Shown: in pieces, positions 15,711 to 22,155 of the stretch
Layout: the number at the start of each line of letters is the position of its first letter
Position numbering within the stretch: the first letter of the stretch is position 1
From: Thiomonas sp.
GTDB lineage: Bacteria; Pseudomonadota; Gammaproteobacteria; Burkholderiales; Burkholderiaceae
Direction of reading: 5' to 3'
Assembly (NCBI GenBank): GCA_027443745.1
Contig: DAIAZB010000214.1
Coordinates: 1-22,155 of the forward strand
DNA: 22,155 bases
The notes under the pieces: generated by a model
The model's input: the letters and a program-made list of their open reading frames with translations, nothing else
Told to the model about the DNA's origin: nothing
Databases searched by the model: none
Program-made: the position numbers and the translations under genes

Positions 15711-16771
15711 TCAAGCCTTCCTTCCTGCACTGGCAAGGCATTGAGAGACTGCTCCAGAGCATCAATCGTCGCCAAAACCGTGTCGAAGGAAGGCGCCTCC
15801 CCGAATATCATTCCTGCCATGGCGTCGTAGTCCCTGCTCAGGGCTTCGCGCATCTGCATGGGAGGCACAAGGGTGAACGCTCCAGGCGCCGCGCTCTCGA
15901 GTCCCAGATCCGGTGAGCCAAAGAACAGGCTCGCATGCCGGGCGCAGTCCAACGCCAGCGCACGATCAGCGGACCATTCTTTCGCTGCTGCATCGGCCAG
16001 CAGCAGATGCAGGTCATAGTAGTGACGAGAAACCCGCTGACCTTGTTGCCGCAGCACGCCACGACGCTCATACCATTGACGCAACCCGTGCAGGATCACC
16101 ACTTTGTCCCAGAAGGTTCGTTCTGGCTTGACGGTCGTGACGTTGGCCACTTTCAAGTCAATATCCACCACGTCATGCGCAATGAAAGGCGTCACGCAGG
16201 CTGCAACGTGAGGGTCGATGGCTGATTTGGCGCCAGCCTCGATCTTCACGGCCCCTCGAACGTAGTCGCCTGCAGCGCTTGTGACAGTGGGATACCAGAA
16301 GAGCAGGGTTTGCTGGTCCGCGTCATCTGGATCCGCTTCAACCTTGAACTTGGCGTCGGGAACGACGGCTTGCGCAATCGACGCGAACTCGCCTTGCAGG
16401 CTGCCCATGATGTAGTCGCGGCACGATCGCCGGATCGCTTCCAGCCGCAGCCGCCGCTGCTTTCCGCTGAGGCCATCCAGGTCGTTCGCTTCCATGGGCT
16501 GCCCAAGATCTTCCCGTGCGACCGTAATGTCGATGTCCTCGGAGAACCGTGAGATTAGTCCGAAGGCTTTGGACAGCGACGTGCCGCCCTTGAACAGAAG
16601 GCGCGGGCCGCCAGGCTTAAGACCATTGAACAGCGCATCCAGCGTCCAGCACACCCAGAAATCCTTTTCGACGTTCTGCACCGTAGTGCCCAGCCGCCCG
16701 GCAGTCGTCAGGAACAAGCCGCGGCGATCTTCGTCTGTCGCCTCGATCACGAGGTTGAAGGCGAGGTTCAT
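15707..16771 (-). CDS. abiEii: AbiEii/AbiGii-type nucleotidyltransferase toxin
   Basis: A 354-residue member of the DUF1814/AbiEii nucleotidyltransferase family. KGGTSLSK at 61-68 and SEDIDI at 77-82 (Asp79, Asp81) form the family's GS/GT...DxD active site. Later KIEAGAKS, PERTFWDKVVILH and RHYYDLHLLL fit the conserved C-terminal motifs. Such toxins transfer nucleotides, probably to RNA acceptors, and arrest growth during phage infection (type IV toxin-antitoxin). The start at ATG 16771 is preceded by GGAG with eight bases spacing and forms an ATGA overlap with the antitoxin stop; the longer frame to 16867 overlaps the antitoxin gene and is rejected. Its own stop overlaps the ATG of the third gene. 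The catalytic residues look intact. Confidence 0.9.
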   Translation of the reverse strand: MNLAFNLVIEATDEDRRGLFLTTAGRLGTTVQNVEKDFWVCWTLDALFNGLKPGGPRLLFKGGTSLSKAFGLISRFSEDIDITVAREDLGQPMEANDLDGLSGKQRRLRLEAIRRSCRDYIMGSLQGEFASIAQAVVPDAKFKVEADPDDADQQTLLFWYPTVTSAAGDYVRGAVKIEAGAKSAIDPHVAACVTPFIAHDVVDIDLKVANVTTVKPERTFWDKVVILHGLRQWYERRGVLRQQGQRVSRHYYDLHLLLADAAAKEWSADRALALDCARHASLFFGSPDLGLESAAPGAFTLVPPMQMREALSRDYDAMAGMIFGEAPSFDTVLATIDALEQSLNALPVQEGRLE

Positions 16772-17484
16772 CGGTGCGTCTCCGCGGCATGGCGTCCGAG
16801 CCGCAGGCCGCCTTGGGTATGTCGCCCCACGCCGCTCGCCTGAGACATCCCCGCCTGTGGTTCGCACCCTGGCAGCTCACGCACCACTGCCTGCATCCAG
16901 ATCGGAAGGGTACTGAAACCTTCCAACAGGTCTTGCCGGATGGCCTCACCATGCTCCGGGTCGGAAACGATCCGACCAAGCTTGCCCATGATCAGCTCGT
17001 GGTCGGCAACCATCACGTCCTTGAGCCAATGCAGTGCCTGTACGACCCTCATAGCGGGACGGCCGGCCCAATACAGGCGGCTTGGGGCTGTTTGCTTGAA
17101 CTCGATCATGAGGTTGTCCAGCTTGACGGACTTGCGGCGCGCATCCGTGTGGATCGTCACACGTGCGGGCACCGCATCGGTCAACCCCAGATCGTTCGCA
17201 GCGGTCATACCGTCGACCAGCAGGCGCAGTTGGTCGCGGCGCGCGATGGCCTCAATCACAGCCCGGTAGTCCGGGGAGTTCGGGCGGTGGGCCAGCTTGT
17301 TCAGAGTCGGCTTATCGTACAAGCCTCTGTCGATCCGGCGCAGTTCACCGGCCATGACCAATCGCTGCAACATCTTGTCCACAGCATCGCGCGTGGCGAG
17401 GTGCGCGAAGTCCGTGGGAACCCATACGCGCGTGCTACCGCCGTCGTCAATGAGCTGAGCAATCTGGTTCCTGAGGCCTGACAT
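16768..17484 (-). CDS. abiEi: AbiEi-type antitoxin and autoregulator (DUF6088-like)
   Basis: A 238-residue protein with an N-terminal winged helix (about 1-60: MSGLRNQIAQLI, VDKMLQRLVMAGELRRIDRGLY), then the AbiEi antitoxin domain with LVDGMTAANDLGLTDAVPARVTIHTDA (about 90-116) and KQTAPSRLYWAGRPAMRVVQALHWL. Family members neutralise AbiEii and repress their own promoter. The frame is open 59 codons further up to 17661, but the extension has no antitoxin homology and overlaps the operator, so ATG 17484 is chosen. No Shine-Dalgarno is visible, and the best promoter would leave a leader of only about six bases, so translation may be leaderless. The C-terminus is Gly/Arg-rich and probably disordered. 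It is the first gene of the three-gene operon. Confidence 0.85.
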   Translation of the reverse strand: MSGLRNQIAQLIDDGGSTRVWVPTDFAHLATRDAVDKMLQRLVMAGELRRIDRGLYDKPTLNKLAHRPNSPDYRAVIEAIARRDQLRLLVDGMTAANDLGLTDAVPARVTIHTDARRKSVKLDNLMIEFKQTAPSRLYWAGRPAMRVVQALHWLKDVMVADHELIMGKLGRIVSDPEHGEAIRQDLLEGFSTLPIWMQAVVRELPGCEPQAGMSQASGVGRHTQGGLRLGRHAAETHR

Positions 17485-17485
17485 T

Positions 17486-17547
17486 TGTCCGATTTTTGTA
17501 TACTTTTTTCGGACAATCGTCCGAAAAACAACATCAATTTTCGGACA
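17486..17547 (-). promoter_or_regulatory. Promoter and operator array for the abiE-like operon
   Basis: Four copies of the half-site TCGGAC or its complement lie in 62 bases in alternating orientation: 17487-17492, 17509-17514, 17519-17524 and 17541-17546. The inner two form a 10-bp inverted repeat (TTTTTCGGAC and GTCCGAAAAA, 17505-17528, 4-base spacer). The first two form TGTCCGA...TCGGACA (17486-17515), centred on GTATAC. A minus-strand -10-like TATACA (17497-17502) and a weak -35 TTCGGA (17520-17525) with 17-base spacing lie inside the array. AbiEi proteins are known to repress by binding inverted repeats at their promoter, so autoregulation is a good inference. Confidence 0.65.
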
Positions 17548-17625
17548 TGATACCCTCCCTCGGTGCAAGAAGTCAGACGCGTGTAGAAAAAATCCCACAC
17601 GACACTGCCCCTCCCTGCCCCTTGC

Positions 17626-17709
17626 AGGGTCATAGATCAGCTCCGTCACTGTAGCGATCACGTCACCCGGCAGGTCGGACTCAATGTCCGCACGAACGCG
17701 CTGGACGAC
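17626..17709 (-). pseudogene. Fragment resembling a second TrbI/VirB10 core
   Basis: The minus-strand frame here reads VVQRVRADIESDLPGDVIA and then TVTELIYDP. The intact TrbI next door has GIDSDLPGSITAQVRQTVYD at 288-307. SDLPG, the Ala, the Val and the final Tyr-Asp are shared with the same spacing. SDLPG is encoded at 17665-17679, in a different frame from trbI. Only about 28 codons match and no ribosome site or start is seen, so this is read as a relic of a divergent trbI left after recombination. It could be chance, given the short length. Confidence 0.4.
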
Positions 17710-17788
17710 TGGTCCCTTGGCTACGGTGCCATGACCATGGTTGACGGAACCGGAGCCCGCCCCCGCGCCACCTTCGACAACCCCACCG

Positions 17789-19180
17789 CTACCGCATCCG
17801 GTATGGCGGCAGGATCATCGTCCGGTTGACCAGCACGTTGAACATATAGCCTGGCCGGATGCTCAGCGTGGGCTGGATGTCCAGGTTCCGGTTGAGCACA
17901 TTGGTGCCGACATTGTTGAGCCCCTCGGCCATCGCTGCCGCGGCCTGCTGGCTGGCGCTCGGCGTCGTCAGGGCGTTGGCGTTCTGCGGCTGGCTGAGCT
18001 GAGCGCCAACGCCCAGCAGACTCATCAGAATGGCACTGCCGAAGACGCGCATGTGGTGGTTGTCCACCTGGTCGTGGAATCCAGCCTGCCCCTCGCCATC
18101 AGTGCCTGCCATGCCCTTGAGGTCAATCATCGCGCCATTGGGGAAGATCAACCGATTCCAGGCCACGAGCACGCGGCTTTGGCCATAGGCCACCTGGCTG
18201 CTGTACTCGCCGATCAGGCGAGTACCCTGCGGAATCAATACCACGCCGGGATCGAGGCTGTCATAGACCGTCTGCCGCACCTGAGCGGTGATGCTGCCGG
18301 GAAGATCGCTGTCGATTCCGGTCAGCATGACCGCGGGGATTACGGAGCCCGCGAACAACTCATCGTGACCGATCGGCGGCCGCACGGCGGCAGGCAAGTA
18401 TCCGTTGTCCACCTTGGAAGCCGCAGCATCAAGGAACGCGGCATCGGCCTGCTGTGGTGATTGTGGCGCGGCGCCTGACTGTTGCGTCCCGGCCAGCGCC
18501 TTTTGCAGCGCGGCGTTGGCATTGCCAAGGTCCTGCGGCACGGCAGCCGCGGCGAGCTGGCGCAGGTCGTCCGCCTTGTCGATCTGCGGCAGCCGCTGCG
18601 CGCCAAGCGCCGGCGAGCCCTCGGGGGCCGTCTTGGACAACTTGGCACTCTGCTCGGCCAGCACGGCGCCTTCCAGGCCCTTGTAGTGCTGCTCGACCAG
18701 CCACTGGTGGTATTTCTGGGCTGCAGTCAGTTGCCGTGTGTTGCCGCTGGCCGCCAGTGCCGCGTTGTTTCCGCTCAACGCCGCCCCCGGCCCGCTTGCC
18801 TTGGCCTCTGGCTGGCTGGCCGCGCTCGCCGCCGGTGCAGCAGCGCCCACCAGTCTCTCTGCGGCGCGTTGCATGGCCGAGACGTCGGGCGACGTCTGCC
18901 CGACCATCTGGCTCTGGCCATCGCCTTCGTCCGGGCCCGAAGGCTTGTTCGCCGCGGTCATGATCCCGATCACCATGCCACCGGCCACGGCCCCTCCAGC
19001 GATGAAGGCAACCCTCTTGAAATTCCTGCTCAGACGGGCGCCGCCCGCCACTGGCGTGCTGCGGATGCTCAACCCATTGCGGCCCTTGGCCGTGCCACCG
19101 TCGACGTCCTGCGCCAGCAGCGTCGCATCGGCCTGCGTTGGGGCGAAATCGTCCGGCCCGGACTCCTGATTCTGGCTCAT
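17789..19180 (-). CDS. trbI: TrbI/VirB10-like conjugal transfer protein
   Basis: A 463-residue inner-to-outer membrane bridging protein of the type IV secretion channel. It has a cytoplasmic N-terminus, one transmembrane helix at about 57-76, a long Ala/Gln/Pro-rich periplasmic linker (80-270) and the conserved VirB10 C-terminal domain with AGSVIPAVMLTGIDSDLPG (277-295), VYDS, LIPQGTRLIGEYSSQVAYGQSRVLVAWNRLIFPNG and SIRPGYMFNVLVNR near the end. Start at ATG 19180: GAAGG stands eight bases upstream and the family usually starts MSQ; a GTG at 19195, overlapping the trbG stop, is the alternative. In Tn4371-like elements trbI is the last trb gene, which fits its place beside the cargo here. Confidence 0.93.
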   Translation of the reverse strand: MSQNQESGPDDFAPTQADATLLAQDVDGGTAKGRNGLSIRSTPVAGGARLSRNFKRVAFIAGGAVAGGMVIGIMTAANKPSGPDEGDGQSQMVGQTSPDVSAMQRAAERLVGAAAPAASAASQPEAKASGPGAALSGNNAALAASGNTRQLTAAQKYHQWLVEQHYKGLEGAVLAEQSAKLSKTAPEGSPALGAQRLPQIDKADDLRQLAAAAVPQDLGNANAALQKALAGTQQSGAAPQSPQQADAAFLDAAASKVDNGYLPAAVRPPIGHDELFAGSVIPAVMLTGIDSDLPGSITAQVRQTVYDSLDPGVVLIPQGTRLIGEYSSQVAYGQSRVLVAWNRLIFPNGAMIDLKGMAGTDGEGQAGFHDQVDNHHMRVFGSAILMSLLGVGAQLSQPQNANALTTPSASQQAAAAMAEGLNNVGTNVLNRNLDIQPTLSIRPGYMFNVLVNRTMILPPYRMR

Positions 19181-19191
19181 CGCGTCAACCT

Positions 19192-20157
19192 TCACCGGGA
19201 CCAGAAACCGGCGGTCGGCTGCGCGTGACGGCAGGTCACGCTGTGCGAGCCCTTGCCAACCCCGACCACGAGCTTGAACTTTTGCGGCAGGCCGTCGATG
19301 ATGAAATAGCCGTGCACCAGCCGACTGTTCATCAGCTCGGTGTCGTCGTTGCTGACGTTGAACACCGCCGGCGCATCGGTGTACTTCATCCCTTCGGGCA
19401 TCTGCAGGTAGGTGTGACCGCTGCCGGCGAACACCCGCACCGGCATCAGGTCACTGCTCTCTTGGTCAGCATGCCCGTCACCGAGCTGGCAGGTGTAGTT
19501 GAAGTCCAGGGTCGAGGGATCGACCTGCCCGAGTGGGGCAACCACCGCGTCCTTGTTCGCCGCATCCGCGGCGCGTTGTCGCATGGCCTGGTTCTGCATG
19601 TTGATGACGAGCTGCTGCGGGTCGTAGAACCCGATCTGCGGCACGTAGGTCTGCGCGTCGCTGACCAGGGTCATGTAGTAGACGCGCCCCGCGTCAGTGG
19701 TCACGGCGAGGTTGGTGGTCAGTCCATCGGCCGTCGGCTTGATGACCACAACCGGTGTCTGTCCTGCATCGGCGGTCTGCACCAGCCAGCGCACGCTGTC
19801 GCCAATACTCAGATTGGTGACGTGCTCGCCGGGCAACAGGTTGATGAGACAAATGTGCAGCGGGGCGCAAGTAATGGTCGGTTGGCTCTGACCGTAGGCG
19901 TACATCACCTCCCCATTCGTGCCAACCATGCTCGGCGCATTGCCGGTCTGCAACCAAGTCTGCGCTGCAGCGGACGTCGCCCGCCACGACAGAGGAATCG
20001 GCTCCTTCAAATCGTAGATCTGGCGACTGGTCTGCTGGGAGACAGCCGGCTGGGCTCCCGCCTCGGGCTGCGAACCGCCGGCGGCCGGCGTGCCTGCGCA
20101 GGCGCTGCTCGCAGCCACGGAGATGGCCAGGGCGATGATGGTCTTGGCGAAGCGCAT
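19192..20157 (-). CDS. trbG: TrbG/VirB9-like conjugal transfer protein
   Basis: A 321-residue exported protein. Residues 1-21 are a signal peptide (MRFAKTIIALAISVAASSACA, cleavage probably after ACA; the Cys20 context is not a good lipobox). The body matches VirB9/CagX proteins, with an N-terminal beta domain (YAYGQSQPTITCAPLHICLINLLPGE and IGDSVRW), a linker and a C-terminal domain (DAPAVFNVSNDD, LVHGYFIIDGLPQKFKLVVG) that pairs with VirB7/VirB10 in the outer membrane core. Start at ATG 20157 follows GGAG with seven bases spacing; five more residues are possible from the ATG at 20172. The stop is 11 bases before the chosen trbI start. Confidence 0.92.
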   Translation of the reverse strand: MRFAKTIIALAISVAASSACAGTPAAGGSQPEAGAQPAVSQQTSRQIYDLKEPIPLSWRATSAAAQTWLQTGNAPSMVGTNGEVMYAYGQSQPTITCAPLHICLINLLPGEHVTNLSIGDSVRWLVQTADAGQTPVVVIKPTADGLTTNLAVTTDAGRVYYMTLVSDAQTYVPQIGFYDPQQLVINMQNQAMRQRAADAANKDAVVAPLGQVDPSTLDFNYTCQLGDGHADQESSDLMPVRVFAGSGHTYLQMPEGMKYTDAPAVFNVSNDDTELMNSRLVHGYFIIDGLPQKFKLVVGVGKGSHSVTCRHAQPTAGFWSR

Positions 20158-20158
20158 G

Positions 20159-20275
20159 TCATTGCTCCTCATGGGAACTGATGGAATGGACGAGGTCCGG
20201 CTGTAGCGACCACGAGCGAACGCTCAGGCCCGCCATAAGCAGGGGTAGGTCGGCGCCATGGGCACGCCGCCGCAT
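20159..20275 (-). CDS. Possible 38-residue ORF between trbF and trbG
   Basis: The ATG shares its A with the trbF stop (TGATG), and the TGA falls one base before the trbG ATG, so the frame fills the 117-base gap exactly. The product MRRRAHGADLPLLMAG... has one short hydrophobic stretch and no known relative. It may serve as a translational coupler, or the arrangement may be accidental. There is no separate ribosome site. Confidence 0.25.
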   Translation of the reverse strand: MRRRAHGADLPLLMAGLSVRSWSLQPDLVHSISSHEEQ

Positions 20276-20925
20276 CACGAGGCCCCGCCAACGATCGACG
20301 TCCAGGTGACGTTCCTGATGAACAGTCCCAGAGGGTTGTCGAGCATGACCTGCGTACTCTCGGCGAGTTTGGGATCGACACCCGTGGTGATGTTGGCCCG
20401 CCAGTGCTCGATGGGCTTGGGCTGCCCACCCACAAAGCGCCGCTCGTCCCATCCGACCTGCCAGGTGTCCTGGCTGATCGGCAGCACGCTGGTGATAGTG
20501 ACGTTGATCGTGAAGTCGCCGAACGGCGGATGTGCGGCGTAGTAGCCGTTGAGGTAGCTTGCTGCGCCCACCGCCGCCATGGCGTAGACCTTGGCGATCA
20601 GGGCCTTCTGCGCCACTGCGTCCGGCACGACGGTCCGCGCCGTCCAGACCCAGTTCGCCACCTGCGCTTCGATGATCCGCTGATTGACCGCGCTGCCTCC
20701 CGCGGGCCGGGCCATGGCGACCGGATCACCCATCTTGTCGAGGCCCACGACGAAGGGCTCGATCTTGCTCTGCCCACCGACGTAGGCGATGCCGGCCACG
20801 GCAAGCGCCGCCACGCCGAGACTGCCGAACGCGGCCAAGCGCCAGTTCCTCGCCCGGGACAGCGCGTCGCCATAGCGCTCATCCCATTCGCGCTGGGCGT
20901 TCAGGTAGGGGTTGGCATCCGCCAT
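20275..20925 (-). CDS. trbF: TrbF/VirB8-like conjugal transfer protein
   Basis: A 216-residue bitopic inner membrane protein. Residues 1-28 are cytoplasmic (NPYLNAQREWDERYGD is typical of TrbF), residues 30-50 form the transmembrane helix, and the rest is a VirB8/NTF2-like periplasmic domain containing KIEPFVVGLDKMGDP, VANWVWTARTV, the NPxG-type motif region (DNPLGLFIRNV, about 194-204) and VTWTSI at the end. VirB8 proteins nucleate assembly of the type IV channel. Start at ATG 20925 has GGAG six bases upstream. It lies between the small two-helix protein and trbG in the usual L-F-G-I order. Confidence 0.93.
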   Translation of the reverse strand: MADANPYLNAQREWDERYGDALSRARNWRLAAFGSLGVAALAVAGIAYVGGQSKIEPFVVGLDKMGDPVAMARPAGGSAVNQRIIEAQVANWVWTARTVVPDAVAQKALIAKVYAMAAVGAASYLNGYYAAHPPFGDFTINVTITSVLPISQDTWQVGWDERRFVGGQPKPIEHWRANITTGVDPKLAESTQVMLDNPLGLFIRNVTWTSIVGGAS

Positions 20926-21016
20926 TCGGGTCTCCAGAGGGAAGCGCCTCGCATCGGCGCCCTACCCTGTCTCTGCGGAGCGGGCCCATGCGGCGACGGC
21001 CCGGTCGCGAAGCGGC

Positions 21017-21250
21017 TCAGCGCCGTCGTTCGATCGCGACAGCGCCCGCGGCCGACAGCGCGAAGCACACACCCCAGACCAAAGTTGCCGCCGCTGGAAA
21101 ATCCTTCACCCACAGGGCGGCGAACCACACGGCGTTGACGACCTGCAGGGCCACGATCATCAAACCCTCGCGATCGTTTCGAGCAGCCCAACGCAGTTGC
21201 TCGGCGACGGCGTCGATCACCTCCTCGCGCAGGCGGTTCCGAGTCCCCAC
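21017..21250 (-). CDS. Small two-helix membrane protein in the trb cluster
   Basis: A 77-residue protein with a charged N-terminus (residues 1-27) and two hydrophobic helices at about 30-47 and 53-72, ending in ERRR. I do not recognise the family. It starts with GTG two bases after the trbL stop, with GAGGG eight bases upstream inside the trbL tail, so it is translationally coupled to trbL. A role in mating-pair formation or entry exclusion is possible by position only. It is followed by trbF after 91 bases. Confidence 0.65.
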   Translation of the reverse strand: MGTRNRLREEVIDAVAEQLRWAARNDREGLMIVALQVVNAVWFAALWVKDFPAAATLVWGVCFALSAAGAVAIERRR

Positions 21251-21251
21251 C

Positions 21252-22155
21252 TCAGTGACCCTCGTGGTGGCTCAGGCGGATCTGGATGCCGCCACCTCCG
21301 CCCTCATGGCGCGCGATATCGTCCTTCTTGTCAATCAGGTTCATGGTCTGATCCTTGAGGACGTCGAGAGGATTGCGACCCTTGTCCTGCTCAGACGATG
21401 CGCCTGCAGTACCCGGCGCTCCTCGCGCCTGCGCGGACGGATCACCCAGTGCGTCGATCGGCCCCTTGGGCGCGACCGATGGTCCCGCCGCTGAATCGGG
21501 CTCTGGCGAGGAGGACGCACCATCGCCCGAGCCCGAGGGCGCGCTGGACGCTTCGGTGGCAGCCCCGCCTTGCGCCACTGCTTGCGCGGCCTGTTCCGCA
21601 CGGGCGGTTGAGGGCGATGACGGAACACCCGCGGACGGCCTCGTCACGGATCCCGCTGCACCGGGGATCACCCCACTAATGCCGCCCGCGACGCCGGGCC
21701 GGGATGCAGCGCCGGACGTGGCACCCAACGCGGCGAGCCGGTCCACACCGGAGACCCCACCGACGGCAGCACCGCCCCCGGGCGAGCCGGCCGTGCCCGC
21801 GCCGACGCGATCAGCGAGTCTTTGCAGGCCGCCAACGCCGGCCGCGTAGCCCGCCAGGCCAGCGACCCCGGCCGCGGCAACTCCACCGGCGACGGCCGCA
21901 GCCCCGCCGGCGACGTTGCCCAGGCTCATGTTGGGAGAGCCGTTCATCAGGCTGCCTGCCAGCCCCGGCGCCTGCATCCCGATCACACCGTAGATCAGCA
22001 TGCTGACACCGACCGTGAGCAGATCGGTCGGCGGGATCCCGCTGTTCGAGGCGATGTAGTTGTTGATGTAGGCCAGTTCGTTGTTGATCAGACTCTGCCC
22101 GAGTCCGATGATGGCGTAAATCATCAGCAGCTTGATCCCGACGCTCACCAGATAG
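21252..22155 (-). CDS. trbL: TrbL/VirB6-like conjugal transfer protein, C-terminal part (runs off right edge)
   Basis: About 300 C-terminal residues are present and the frame continues beyond the window. The visible part starts with a transmembrane segment (IKLLMIYAIIGLGQSLI), then a loop with NNYIASNSGIPPTDLL and further helices (VGVSMLIYGVIGMQAPGLAGSLMNG; AVAGGVAAAGVAGLAGYAAGVG). This is followed by a long Ala/Gly/Pro/Ser-rich tail and a short charged end containing PLDVLKDQTMNLIDKKDD. The polytopic helices plus low-complexity tail are typical of TrbL, the inner membrane channel component. The tail is strongly repetitive and very GC-rich. Confidence 0.88.
   Translation of the reverse strand, partial: YLVSVGIKLLMIYAIIGLGQSLINNELAYINNYIASNSGIPPTDLLTVGVSMLIYGVIGMQAPGLAGSLMNGSPNMSLGNVAGGAAAVAGGVAAAGVAGLAGYAAGVGGLQRLADRVGAGTAGSPGGGAAVGGVSGVDRLAALGATSGAASRPGVAGGISGVIPGAAGSVTRPSAGVPSSPSTARAEQAAQAVAQGGAATEASSAPSGSGDGASSSPEPDSAAGPSVAPKGPIDALGDPSAQARGAPGTAGASSEQDKGRNPLDVLKDQTMNLIDKKDDIARHEGGGGGIQIRLSHHEGH

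Noticed and set aside
16772..16867. N-terminal extension of AbiEii to 16867
   Set aside because: It overlaps the antitoxin C-terminus by 100 bases and is Arg/Pro-rich without homology; the ATGA-coupled ATG at 16771 has a ribosome site.
17485..17661. N-terminal extension of AbiEi to the GTG at 17661
   Set aside because: It would run through the promoter and operator and through a TrbI-like relic; the antitoxin winged helix begins at ATG 17484.

Overview
This window joins two kinds of DNA. Bases 1 to about 4440 are very GC-rich (roughly 70% by eye) and look like ordinary proteobacterial chromosome. From about 4440 to the right edge lies the end of an integrative conjugative element or a similar mobile region. 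A PabB-PabC fusion, TrhA, YchJ and a TrbL/F/G/I mating-pair set resembling Tn4371-type elements point to a beta- or gammaproteobacterium, perhaps Burkholderiales. The taxonomic call is weak. The chromosomal part holds the start of a secreted PI-PLC-like protein (minus), trhA (plus), and a tight minus-strand set ychJ - diguanylate cyclase - pabB/pabC.

Bases 4400-5013 hold no intact gene. They contain a tandem TTTTTCAATG repeat that is a candidate element end, a decayed fragment of an IS3-type OrfA, and another unrecognised coding remnant.

Bases 5014-14614 form one minus-strand operon of lower GC. In transcription order it encodes a DUF4007 protein (SspB-like nickase), a 1148-residue P-loop ATPase (SspC-like), a PAPS-reductase/DndC-type sulfur-transfer enzyme (SspD-like), a protein with two GHKL ATPase heads, and a response-regulator-like protein with a large insert and long C-terminal region. 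I read this as a single-strand DNA phosphorothioation module (SspBCD) fused by operon to a histidine-kinase/receiver-like effector or signalling pair. SspE is absent, and no SspA cysteine desulfurase is seen; a chromosomal IscS could supply sulfur. The last two genes may correspond to part of the published SspFGH partner set or may be a variant of it. I cannot settle that without a search.

Bases 14799-17484 form a second defence operon: AbiEi-type antitoxin, AbiEii-type nucleotidyltransferase toxin, and a third uncharacterised protein, all joined by ATGA overlaps and headed by a promoter packed with TCGGAC half-sites. Bases 17626-17709 carry what looks like a fragment of a second TrbI core. 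Bases 17789-22155 carry trbI, trbG, trbF, a small two-helix membrane protein and the C-terminal part of trbL, which runs off the window.

The overall picture is a conjugative element whose trb end carries two stacked anti-phage modules as cargo next to its chromosomal junction.
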